64,000 nucleotides of DNA from JACNIZ01 sp964344765. Lineage in GTDB: Bacteria; Planctomycetota; UBA1135. Location of the stretch: assembly GCA_964344765.1 (NCBI GenBank), contig CAYFOM010000002.1, positions 92,053-156,052 of the forward strand, given 5' to 3'. Position numbers and translations under genes: made by a program. The notes beneath the pieces are model-generated. The model was not told the origin of the DNA, made no database searches, and was given only the letters and a program-made list of their open reading frames with translations. Positions 7,705 through 15,908 of the stretch are shown one piece after another (the stretch's first letter is position 1; each line of letters begins with the position of its first letter).

Positions 7705-8988
7705 TTATTGCAACCAACTGGTGACGTAGTCTTTCGGGTAGCGCGTCACCTCAAACAACGTGGCGACGAATTTCTCGCCGTCGCCGACGCGATTCGGGTT
7801 GACGAATCGCCACGCTTCGATGCCGTCCGCCGTCACTTCAAAAGCGCGACCGGAATCGGATTCGGTAATCAGCGTATTGCCGTTCGGCAAGCGCATGTTG
7901 CTGCCGCAAGTTTCCGAGTAGAAGTCGTTGTTGCCGTTGCCCATGTACGACCAAACGATTTCTTGGGTGCCTGGATTGATCTCGTAGACGTTCGACATAC
8001 CGGTGCCGAAGTTGTCGAAAACCAGCATATTGCCATTATCCAAGATCGTTGGTTGATGCTGGCCGTTCCACAACCCGGTCATCGCCCACACCACTTTCTT
8101 TTCATCCATGTCGATGACCGCGATCACGTCCATTTCGCGGATCGAAATCAATACCTGACCTTCTTTCCACATGCCGGGCGCGTTGGCGTGCGGCTTCTTC
8201 AGCACCTCGATGGTATTGGTATGGAAGATGTCGCCATACGCCGACATTTGCTGCAGCAGCGGCGCGTAAACCGAATTTTCAATCGACTCGAGCACCGACA
8301 CGCGGCGCATTTCTTCACCGTCGGCGGAAATTTGAACGATGTAATCTTCAATCACCGGCCGCGACTTGTGAATGCGATCCAAGACTTGACTGGCAGAAGC
8401 AATCGCGTAAATGGTGCCGTCGGCTTGAACCTCTAAATCGTGGTGGTAGCCGCTATACAACTTCCAAAGCAACTTGGAATCCTTGTCAAAGCGCGCCAGC
8501 CATGCGTGACCGCCGTAAACCACCGCCAATCCACCATCGGGGTAAAGGTGTGCTTTGCGGAAGCGCTTCTTCAAAGTCTTGGCCTGGTCACCTTCCAGCT
8601 CGGCCGCCAAGTCGTACTTCCATTCGTGCAACTTGTTGCCTTCCATATCCATCAAGTATGCCTCTTCACCATGCGCACTAATGACCAAGTTGACGCCATC
8701 CGATGCGATTTCATCGATGTAATTCACTACACCGGATTTCTCTTCCCCTTGCTCGGTGCCTTCTGCATAGCCAAGGTCTTCCAAGTTCTTGACGTCACCG
8801 CCATTCTTGATCGCCTTGTGATGGCTAGGCGGCTTGAAGCGTGCGGTGGTGTTGCGCACTGCCGCACTGGCCAGCGGCGGAATGGTGCCGTCGAACGGGA
8901 ACTTGTGCTTGGGATAACCCCAACCGCCGTAGAGCACGCCGGCAATCAATGCCAGAGCAAGAATGAAAAGTTTGCCGAGTAGTTTCAC
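7705..8988 (-). CDS. arylsulfotransferase-like / PQQ-like beta-propeller protein
   Basis: 427 residues with an N-terminal membrane or signal segment (LFILALALIAGVLYGGWGY). The rest reads as repeated propeller strands: GNKLHEWKYDL, DGGLAVVYGG, HHDLEVQADGTIYAIA, QHQPTILDNGNMLVFDNFG, QEIVWSYMGNG, RLPNGNTLITESDSGRAFEV. These are typical of the ASST family, whose bacterial enzymes transfer sulfate between phenols in the periplasm. The conserved catalytic His cannot be assigned securely here, so a non-enzymatic or different function is possible. The start is GTG at 8988 with no clear Shine-Dalgarno sequence. Confidence 0.7.
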   Translation of the reverse strand: MKLLGKLFILALALIAGVLYGGWGYPKHKFPFDGTIPPLASAAVRNTTARFKPPSHHKAIKNGGDVKNLEDLGYAEGTEQGEEKSGVVNYIDEIASDGVNLVISAHGEEAYLMDMEGNKLHEWKYDLAAELEGDQAKTLKKRFRKAHLYPDGGLAVVYGGHAWLARFDKDSKLLWKLYSGYHHDLEVQADGTIYAIASASQVLDRIHKSRPVIEDYIVQISADGEEMRRVSVLESIENSVYAPLLQQMSAYGDIFHTNTIEVLKKPHANAPGMWKEGQVLISIREMDVIAVIDMDEKKVVWAMTGLWNGQHQPTILDNGNMLVFDNFGTGMSNVYEINPGTQEIVWSYMGNGNNDFYSETCGSNMRLPNGNTLITESDSGRAFEVTADGIEAWRFVNPNRVGDGEKFVATLFEVTRYPKDYVTSWLQ

Positions 8989-9104
8989 AACTGGAATGCA
9001 GAGAAGGCCACCGGGTTGGTGGATGGGGGACGCGGTCTAAGCATTCTAGCTGCCGACGCTCCCATTCATCCGGCCAACCCAATGGCCTTCGAAATGATCA
9101 GGAA

Positions 9105-9830
9105 TTAGCCTTTTTGAATCGGATCCTGGTTCTGACCTCCACGGCGTGCCTTGCGAGCCTTGCCGGCGCCATTTTTGCCTTGGCCATTGCCCTTATTGCC
9201 GCAGGTGCATTCGCCACTACCGACGGTTCCGCCACGTTGGGCACGTTTGGCTTTGATGCCCTGCTTGATGCGTTCGCGACGCGCTTCGCGTTGCTCATCC
9301 GTCATATTTCCACCGCGACGGGAACGAGCTTCGCCGCGGGAACCGCGTTCTTGGTTGCCGCCACGACGGCCGCGGAATTCCTGATCGGCACCTGGCTCCT
9401 GGCCGCCCCCTCGACGGCGCGACAAGCCTTGAGCCTGACCTTGCGGACGGGCAAATCCTTGCGCTTCGGCACGACCTTGGCCGCCACGTCCACGACGGCC
9501 GATGCCTTCGGGGCGACCTTCGCCACCACGTCCGCGACGCGCGATGCCTTCCGGGCGGCCTTCGCCACCGCGTCCACGACGCGCGACGCCATCCCCGCGG
9601 CGTTCGGCTCCGCGGCCACGTCGGGCTTGGCCTTCGGCGCGGCGCTTGATTATCGCGGCGCGCAACTTCTGCCGTTCACCTTGATCCAAAACGCCATCTT
9701 GATTCGCGTCGAATTGCTTGGCAACCTCGATGGGGACCGGAATAGGCTCTTGGTTTTGTTGAGCGTCGGCAGAATTGGCGAGCACGGGCATGGCCAGGAA
9801 GCCGACGAGTAGGGTTCGAATTGGATTCAT
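9105..9830 (-). CDS. secreted EF-hand protein with Arg/Gly-rich tandem repeats
   Basis: 241 residues. The ATG at 9830 has GGAG 6 nt upstream and yields a signal peptide (TLLVGFLAMPVLANSADAQ). Residues ~40-51 are a canonical EF-hand loop, DANQDGVLDQGE. From ~67 to 122 lie four 14-residue units of the form G-x-A/G-R-R-G-R-G-x-E/Q-G-R-x-E, then more RGG-rich sequence and a C-terminal GECTCGN segment. The chain is strongly basic and of low complexity. It may bind polyanions such as nucleic acid or acidic polysaccharide in a calcium-dependent manner, which is inference only. It looks monocistronic. Confidence 0.75.
   Translation of the reverse strand: MNPIRTLLVGFLAMPVLANSADAQQNQEPIPVPIEVAKQFDANQDGVLDQGERQKLRAAIIKRRAEGQARRGRGAERRGDGVARRGRGGEGRPEGIARRGRGGEGRPEGIGRRGRGGQGRAEAQGFARPQGQAQGLSRRRGGGQEPGADQEFRGRRGGNQERGSRGEARSRRGGNMTDEQREARRERIKQGIKAKRAQRGGTVGSGECTCGNKGNGQGKNGAGKARKARRGGQNQDPIQKG
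9465..9632 (-). repeat. four tandem 42-bp coding repeats
   Basis: Four consecutive 42-bp units inside the EF-hand gene encode the 14-residue Arg/Gly modules (residues 67-122). The two central units are nearly identical, which indicates recent duplication. There are no spacers, so it is not a CRISPR array. Confidence 0.85.
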
Positions 9831-9900
9831 GTTGTTCTCCTTACCGCAATCAACACAAAGCACTCATCGGGGTTCCGTCGTCGGTTGCTAAAATCCGCCG

Positions 9901-11817
9901 GTGCCCGTCGCCAACTTCGAAGAACCAAAGCCGTCCACCACCGCCCCAATCCGCCGCGCCGCGGAACGGCGAAGCAGTCTTTGGTTTCGTCTGTTTTTTA
10001 GTTGGCTGCTAATTTCCGCCCCAACTTTTGCTCAAGAGCTGATCCCGGCCGGCGCCGAATGGAAATATTGGCAAGCCGGCCCGCTGGCAGACGGTTGGCA
10101 GGACTTGTCCTTTGCGGACTCCGAGTGGGCAAGCGGCAAAGCCCAGTTGGGTTGTGGCGAGAATGACGAAGCGACGATGATGGGGCTGGGTGAAAACTCT
10201 CACGCCTTGCCGTTGGTTTACTTCCGTCATAGCTTCGACGGGCAGACGGCAGAAGCCGACGACCAATTGTTGCTCCGTTGGATTGCCGATGACGGCGCGG
10301 TGTTTTATTTAAACGGCGAAGAGCTTTATCGCACCAACATGCCGGCTGGAGAGCTGACGTCGGAGACCAAGGCCAAATCCAGCTACTACGCACCTCCGGA
10401 AAACCGTTGGCAGCAAAAGTGGTTGCCGCGCACCTTGTTGAAAGACGGCGCCAACACCTTGGCGGTTGCGGTTTATCAGGTCAATCTTGAGAGCAGCGAT
10501 ATTAGCTTTGATTTGGCGCTTAGCTTGGATGGTCCGCCGGCGATTTCGCGCGGTCCTTATTTGCAAATGGCGACTGCCGAAAGCATGACGGTGCGCTGGC
10601 GGACGCCGATGCCCAGCGCGGCGTGGGTGCGTTATGGAACTCAACCGAAGCAATTGAATCAACGAGTGGGTTATGACGCCGGGCGCAAAAACCATCGCGT
10701 GGTTTTGCAGGGACTGCAAGCCGACACGACTTACTACTACGAAGTCCATAACGAACACGGCAATCTGATGCCGTCGGCCGATCCGTTTTTCTTCACCACC
10801 GCACCCGCTGAAGGAAGCGCGGATCCATTCCGCGTTTTTGTATTCGGAGATTCAGGCACTGCATCCCGTCATGCTGCCGACGTGCGCGATGAAGTGATGA
10901 AACAACACCAAGACCGCGCCGCAGCCTTTTGGTTGATGCTTGGCGACAACGCTTACAACAACGGTACCGACGATGAATACCAACGCGCGGTATTCGATTT
11001 TTATCCGACGCTTTTGAGTCACTTGCCGCTGTGGTCGACGCGCGGCAACCACGAAACGCGGCCGAAGATCTACTACAACATCTTCGATCTGCCGACCGAC
11101 GGCGAGAGCGGTGGATTGGCTTCCGGAACCGAGGCTTATTACTCGTTCGATTGGGCCAACGTTCACTTCATCTGTTTGGATTCGCAGGGTAGTAACCGCG
11201 CAACCGATAGCCCGATGGTGCAGTGGTTGCAGCAGGACCTTGCCCAGACCGATCAAGAATGGATCGTCGCCTTTTGGCATCATCCGCCGTACACCAAAGG
11301 CACTCACGATTCCGATAACCCGGAAGATAGCGGCCGTCGCATGACCGATATGCGCGAGTTTGTGCTGCCAACTTTAGAAGCCGGCGGTGTGGACTTGGTG
11401 TTGGCCGGTCACACTCATTCCTATGAGAGGTCGTACATGATCGGTGGTCACTATGGATTGTCGACCGAGTTGCAGCCGCACATGATCTTGGACGGCGGTA
11501 GCGGCGACCCGGCGGGGGATGGGCCCTACCTTCAACATGCCGGTGGGTCGCAAGGCGCGGTTTACGTCGTCGCCGGTTCTTCAGGGTCGGGATACAAGCC
11601 AAAGGCCCACCATCCGGCGATGTTCCGCTCGTTGGGAGATATGGGAGCGGTGACGATGGATTTTGATCCGAATCAAATCCATGTCACATTTGTCAGTCGC
11701 CAAGGCGATACACTGGATGCTTTCAGGTTAGTCCGGGAGCCGGATGGCGCCTCGACCAAGCCTGCCGAGGTCCCCCATGTCCCAAAATCAAGCTCCTCAA
11801 AATCTTCACCCAAGTAA
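9901..11817 (+). CDS. secreted purple-acid-phosphatase-like metallophosphoesterase
   Basis: 638 residues from a GTG start, with a signal or membrane segment near residues 27-45 (WFRLFFSWLLISAPTFAQ). Residues ~50-205 form a jelly-roll-like module (WIADDGAVFYLNGEELYR). Residues ~210-300 form an Fn3-like purple acid phosphatase N-domain (ISRGPYLQMATAESMTVRW, GLQADTTYYYEV). The metallophosphoesterase core follows with all binuclear metal motifs: FGDSG, GDNAYNNG, GNHET, FWHHPPY and GHTHSYERS. The tail is Ser/Lys-rich. Likely activity is release of phosphate from organic esters outside the cytoplasm. The 3' end overlaps the trehalose gene start by 41 nt, suggesting coupled expression. Confidence 0.88.
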   Translation: MPVANFEEPKPSTTAPIRRAAERRSSLWFRLFFSWLLISAPTFAQELIPAGAEWKYWQAGPLADGWQDLSFADSEWASGKAQLGCGENDEATMMGLGENSHALPLVYFRHSFDGQTAEADDQLLLRWIADDGAVFYLNGEELYRTNMPAGELTSETKAKSSYYAPPENRWQQKWLPRTLLKDGANTLAVAVYQVNLESSDISFDLALSLDGPPAISRGPYLQMATAESMTVRWRTPMPSAAWVRYGTQPKQLNQRVGYDAGRKNHRVVLQGLQADTTYYYEVHNEHGNLMPSADPFFFTTAPAEGSADPFRVFVFGDSGTASRHAADVRDEVMKQHQDRAAAFWLMLGDNAYNNGTDDEYQRAVFDFYPTLLSHLPLWSTRGNHETRPKIYYNIFDLPTDGESGGLASGTEAYYSFDWANVHFICLDSQGSNRATDSPMVQWLQQDLAQTDQEWIVAFWHHPPYTKGTHDSDNPEDSGRRMTDMREFVLPTLEAGGVDLVLAGHTHSYERSYMIGGHYGLSTELQPHMILDGGSGDPAGDGPYLQHAGGSQGAVYVVAGSSGSGYKPKAHHPAMFRSLGDMGAVTMDFDPNQIHVTFVSRQGDTLDAFRLVREPDGASTKPAEVPHVPKSSSSKSSPK

Positions 11818-14041
11818 CGAACATTTGCCGGATTCAGACGGACGCCTGATCCTGGTAAGCAACCGCCTCCCGGTTGTATTGAATCAAGAGGAGGAGCAGT
11901 GGAAGCTGCGCATGGCAGCGGGCGGTTTGGCGACCGGGTTGCGTCGGCCGCATCAGGAAAGCAAGGGGCTTTGGATCGGCTGGCCGGGAGTGGTGACGCC
12001 TGGGGCTAAGTTGGAAGCGAACGTGCATGAGTTGTTGCGTTCCAAGGGCATGGTCGGCGTCGGCTTGGACGAGCGGGAGTACGACCAGTACTACACGCAC
12101 TGCAGCAACCGATGCTTGTGGCCGCTGTTCCACTACTTCCCCGAGCGCATGAGTTTTGATGCCAACTATTGGCAGACTTATCGCGACGTCAACCGCCGCT
12201 TTGCCGATGCCGTACTGAATGAGGTGCGGCCGAACGACATTGTTTTTGTTCAGGACTTTCACCTGACTTTGTTGCCGCGGTTGTTGCGCGAAGAAATGCC
12301 GAAATTGCGCATCGGTTTCTTTTTGCACATTCCGTTCCCGTCTTCCGAAATCTATCGCATTTTTGCACGTCGCGAAGAGGTGCTCAACGGCATTCTCGGT
12401 TCCGACGTCGTTGCCTTCCACACTTTGGGTTATGTGCGCCACTTCCGCTCGGCGGTGCGCCATGTTCTAGGTTTGGAAACGCGCAGCACCACGGTGCGCA
12501 ATCAAGGGCGCAACGTGAAGCTGCTCGCTCAGCCTTTGGGCATTGAACCGGCGGATTGGCAAGATTCCGGCGACGAACTCGAAGCCGAAGTCGCGCAAGA
12601 GATCGATTCGCTGAAGAAGGCGGTCGCTGGGCGGCGCATTATTCTGGGCGTTGAGCGATTGGATTACACCAAGGGCGTGCCGGAGCGGATGAAGGCTTTT
12701 GCCGCGTTGCTTGAGGAGAACCCGCAATTGGTCAAAGACGTGATGATGATTCAAATTGCGGTGCCGTCGCGCGTCGAGGTCGATGAATACAAGTATTTGC
12801 GCGACGAAGTCGATCGACTGGCCGGCAAGATTAATTCCGAGTTTGGCCAACCCGGCATGCAGGCGCTGCATTATCAATTCCGCGGCGTGCGGCCCAGTGT
12901 GTTGCGCGCTTTGTACCGACTGGCTGACGTCTGCCTTGTCACTCCGTTGCGCGATGGCTTGAACTTGGTCGCTAAGGAGTACGTCGCCTCGCGCTTGGAA
13001 GACAACGGCGTTTTGGTGCTCGGCGAAAACACCGGTGCGGCTTGGGAATTGGGCGAAGCATTGCGCGTCAACTCGAACGATGAAGAGGCCATGCTGTTGG
13101 CGTTGAAACGGGCGCTGTTTATGCCCGAAGAGGAACGTCGTCGGCGTATGCGTCCGATGCGCAAGCGCGTTGCCGATGCCAACGTTCACGTTTGGGCGGA
13201 TCGATGCTTGTCGGCTATCCGCAAAGCAGCTCCGCCGGAACCGCCGCAAACTTTCGGCGCAACTCAATTCAAACGCTTCAGTGAAGAACGCGACCAGAGC
13301 GATGGCTTGGTGCTGTTCCTCGATTACGACGGCACGCTGCGCGAATTCACCGCCAAACCAAACGACGCCATTCCTACCCCGGAAATCATCGACTTGGTCA
13401 GTGCACTCAATCAAACCCCGGGCATTCAAACTTGGATCATTAGCGGCCGCTCGCAACAGTTGCTGGCGGACTGGCTAGGCTCGACTGGGGCTGGTTTAGT
13501 TGCCGAGCACGGGGCATCGATGCGCCAGCCTGGAGCCGAGCGATTCTCGTCGCTGGTGGGGGATCTCAACCTCGATTGGCGCGACGAGGTGCACCAACTC
13601 ATGACCGAATTCGCCGCTCGCGTGCCGCAAAGCCGAGTCGAGGAAAAGCCATTGGGCTTGGCGTGGCACTACCGTGACGCCGAACCCGAGCAGTCGATGT
13701 GGCAGGCGCGTGAGTTGTGGCAACACTTGGAAGAGGTGCTGCAGGACCGCAACGCCGAAGTCATGCGCGGCAATCAGGTCATCGAGGTGCGGCCCGTCGG
13801 CATTTCCAAGGGCGCCGCCGTCCGCCAAATATTGGCGAATTGCAACTGGCGGAAACCGTCGGTCATGGCGGTAGGCGACGACGTCACCGATGAAAGCATG
13901 TTCCTAGATTTGCCGCGCAGTGCATGGACGATCCTAGTGGGAAGCCGAGACTCGGCCGCTAGATATTGTGTGGCCAGCCCGGCGGCCTGCCGTCTCATGT
14001 TGGATCAAGTGAGGGCGCGCGATTTAAGCTCGGCCGGCTGA
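11777..14041 (+). CDS. otsA-otsB: trehalose-6-phosphate synthase / trehalose-phosphatase fusion
   Basis: 754 residues. The ATG at 11777 (MSQNQAP) is preceded by GAGG at 6 nt. The first ~480 residues are a GT20 synthase joining UDP- or NDP-glucose to glucose-6-phosphate: NRLPVVL, GGLATGL, IGWPG, QDFHLTLLPRLL, FFLHIPFPSSEIYR, VERLDYTKG, DGLNLVAKEY. From ~510 a HAD-type phosphatase follows, with LDYDGTL (Asp516 nucleophile, Asp518), ISGRS and VGDDVTDESM, releasing trehalose. Both halves carry their key residues, so one chain should make trehalose, an osmolyte and stress protectant. The GH15 gene follows after 44 nt. Confidence 0.95.
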   Translation: MSQNQAPQNLHPSNEHLPDSDGRLILVSNRLPVVLNQEEEQWKLRMAAGGLATGLRRPHQESKGLWIGWPGVVTPGAKLEANVHELLRSKGMVGVGLDEREYDQYYTHCSNRCLWPLFHYFPERMSFDANYWQTYRDVNRRFADAVLNEVRPNDIVFVQDFHLTLLPRLLREEMPKLRIGFFLHIPFPSSEIYRIFARREEVLNGILGSDVVAFHTLGYVRHFRSAVRHVLGLETRSTTVRNQGRNVKLLAQPLGIEPADWQDSGDELEAEVAQEIDSLKKAVAGRRIILGVERLDYTKGVPERMKAFAALLEENPQLVKDVMMIQIAVPSRVEVDEYKYLRDEVDRLAGKINSEFGQPGMQALHYQFRGVRPSVLRALYRLADVCLVTPLRDGLNLVAKEYVASRLEDNGVLVLGENTGAAWELGEALRVNSNDEEAMLLALKRALFMPEEERRRRMRPMRKRVADANVHVWADRCLSAIRKAAPPEPPQTFGATQFKRFSEERDQSDGLVLFLDYDGTLREFTAKPNDAIPTPEIIDLVSALNQTPGIQTWIISGRSQQLLADWLGSTGAGLVAEHGASMRQPGAERFSSLVGDLNLDWRDEVHQLMTEFAARVPQSRVEEKPLGLAWHYRDAEPEQSMWQARELWQHLEEVLQDRNAEVMRGNQVIEVRPVGISKGAAVRQILANCNWRKPSVMAVGDDVTDESMFLDLPRSAWTILVGSRDSAARYCVASPAACRLMLDQVRARDLSSAG

Positions 14042-14085
14042 GAAGTCGATAAACGAGCAGCTCGCGTACTTTCGCAATTGATCCA

Positions 14086-15870
14086 ATGACTCTAAATCAA
14101 GCCGTAATTGGCAACGGCAACATGATCGCCCTGATCGCCCCGGACAGTGGGGTGGACTGGCTCTGTATGCCTCGCTTTGACTCGCCGTCTGTTTTCGCGC
14201 GGCTATTGGATCGCGAAAAAGGAGGGACGTGGCGATTTTTGCCATCCGGCAAAGCCCAGCAAGGGCAGATGCGCTACGTGCGCAATACCAACGTCATCGT
14301 CACGCGATTTGAAGACGAAACCGGTGCATGGGATCTGTTTGATTTCATGCCGCGCATTCCGGATGGATTGCGTCATAAAACGCCATACCGATTCGTGCGT
14401 TTGCTGCGACCGGTGCGGGGGCGTCCGCGCGTGCGCATGGAGTTTGATCCGCGGCCGGACTACGGACGCGAAAAGCCGAAGTTGCTGTTGGCCGAGAATG
14501 GTCTGCGCTTCCAAGGTTGCGATCAACCGCACATGTTGACCAGCAACTTGCCGACGGATTACATCCTCAACGGCAATGAGTTTGCGGTGGACTTGCCGCG
14601 CTTCTTCGTCTTTGATTACGGCATTCACACCGAAACGCCGCACATCGACGAGGTCAATCGCGACTTGGACCTGACCATCGCCGGTTGGCGCATGTGGGTG
14701 CAGGATTCCAACCTCGCCGGTTTTGCCGACGACCAGGTGATCCGCTCATCGCTGTGCTTGAAGCTGCACGCTTACAACAGCACCGGCGCGATCATCGCGG
14801 CGACGACCACGTCGATTCCGGAAGCCATCGGCGAACCGCGGACTTGGGACTACCGTTACTGCTGGCTGCGCGACTCGGTATTCACCGTCGAAGCGCTGCG
14901 CCGCTTGGCGCACTTCCAAGAAGGCCGCAATTTCTTGCGCTTTGTGCTCGACGTTGCCGAAAACGGTCCGCTGCAGCCGCTTTACGGCATCGGCGGCGAA
15001 CGCAGCTTGGAGGAATTTGAGCTGCCGCACCTGTCCGGCTATCGCGACACCCAGCCGGTCCGCATCGGCAATGCTGCGGCCGAGCAGCTGCAAACCGACT
15101 TGATGGGGGAGGTCGTGCTGTGCTTGCGCTCGATGATGCTCGACCCGCGCGTCGATTTCCGCGAGCCACGCGTTTGGCTGCCGTTGCTGAAGCGCATGGT
15201 GAAAGAATCCATCGACGCCTTCCCGGTGCCCGACCTCGGCATTTGGGAGTATCGCGGCGAACCGTTGCTGCACACCTTCTCGCGCGCCATGTGCTGGGCT
15301 GCCGTCCACCACGGTGCCGAAGTCGCCGAGGGTTTAAAAGAACCGGAACTGGCCGCGCAATGGCGCATGACCGCCGCCGAAATGCGCCGCGAGATCCTCG
15401 AACGCGGCTACAACGAAGAATTGGGCATGTTCACCCAAACCTTCGACGGCGCCGAAGCCGACGCCGCCAACTTGCTGCTGCCGTCCATCGGCCTGATCTC
15501 GCCCACCGACGAGTTGTTCATCAACACACTCGATGCCTACCGAGAGCTGCTGGTTCGCGAACGCGGCGTGATGCGCTACGTGCACGATGACGATTTTGGC
15601 GCGCCGAAGAGCACCTTCACGATCTGCTCGTTCTGGTGGATCGAAGCGCTGGCGCTGGCCGGTCGCTTGGAAGAGGCGATCGAGATGTTCCATCGCGTGA
15701 CTGCCCATGCCAATCCGCTGGGGCTGTTTTCCGAGGACGTCGACGCCAAAACCGGGGAATTGCTCGGCAACTTCCCGCAGGCGTACACCCACGTCGGCTT
15801 GATCAATGCTGCGATGACCATCGGCACGCTGCTGCGCGCCGAAGAGGGCAACTTCCACGCCTGGGCATAG
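14086..15870 (+). CDS. GH15 family glucoamylase/trehalase-like hydrolase
   Basis: 594 cytoplasmic-looking residues starting MTLNQAVIGNGNMIALI. Family GH15 marks include DSGVDWLCMPRFDSP, RTWDYRYCWLRDSVFT, GIWEYRGEP (Glu388, candidate general acid), GLFSEDVD (Glu550, candidate base) and LLGNFPQAYTHVGLINAA. The usual acidic/Gly residues of the EGTF-type stretch are KSTF here. GH15 enzymes of this short type include mycobacterial trehalases, and the genes are commonly paired with trehalose synthase genes. Placement 44 nt after the OtsA/OtsB fusion therefore favours trehalose or a related alpha-glucoside as substrate. Residue assignments are from memory of the family. Confidence 0.88.
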   Translation: MTLNQAVIGNGNMIALIAPDSGVDWLCMPRFDSPSVFARLLDREKGGTWRFLPSGKAQQGQMRYVRNTNVIVTRFEDETGAWDLFDFMPRIPDGLRHKTPYRFVRLLRPVRGRPRVRMEFDPRPDYGREKPKLLLAENGLRFQGCDQPHMLTSNLPTDYILNGNEFAVDLPRFFVFDYGIHTETPHIDEVNRDLDLTIAGWRMWVQDSNLAGFADDQVIRSSLCLKLHAYNSTGAIIAATTTSIPEAIGEPRTWDYRYCWLRDSVFTVEALRRLAHFQEGRNFLRFVLDVAENGPLQPLYGIGGERSLEEFELPHLSGYRDTQPVRIGNAAAEQLQTDLMGEVVLCLRSMMLDPRVDFREPRVWLPLLKRMVKESIDAFPVPDLGIWEYRGEPLLHTFSRAMCWAAVHHGAEVAEGLKEPELAAQWRMTAAEMRREILERGYNEELGMFTQTFDGAEADAANLLLPSIGLISPTDELFINTLDAYRELLVRERGVMRYVHDDDFGAPKSTFTICSFWWIEALALAGRLEEAIEMFHRVTAHANPLGLFSEDVDAKTGELLGNFPQAYTHVGLINAAMTIGTLLRAEEGNFHAWA

Positions 15871-15908
15871 CCTCTAAACAGCGGATTACTGATAAGCTTA
15901 CTGCGCTC

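Noticed and set aside
9465..9632. Regular tandem repeats considered as a CRISPR array
   Set aside because: Units are contiguous without spacers and encode repeated Arg/Gly modules in frame.
12467..13456. Long open frame (329 codons) antisense to the trehalose gene
   Set aside because: It lies wholly opposite conserved OtsA/OtsB motifs, has no recognisable domain and is explained by GC-biased codon use. Similar antisense frames at 4347-5213, 36244-37110 and 39308-40246 were dropped for the same reason.
15636..15908. Extension of the FG-GAP lipoprotein upstream into the GH15 gene
   Set aside because: It removes the lipoprotein signal from the N-terminus and reads GH15 coding sequence in the wrong frame; the ATG at 15909 gives a correct signal and lipobox.
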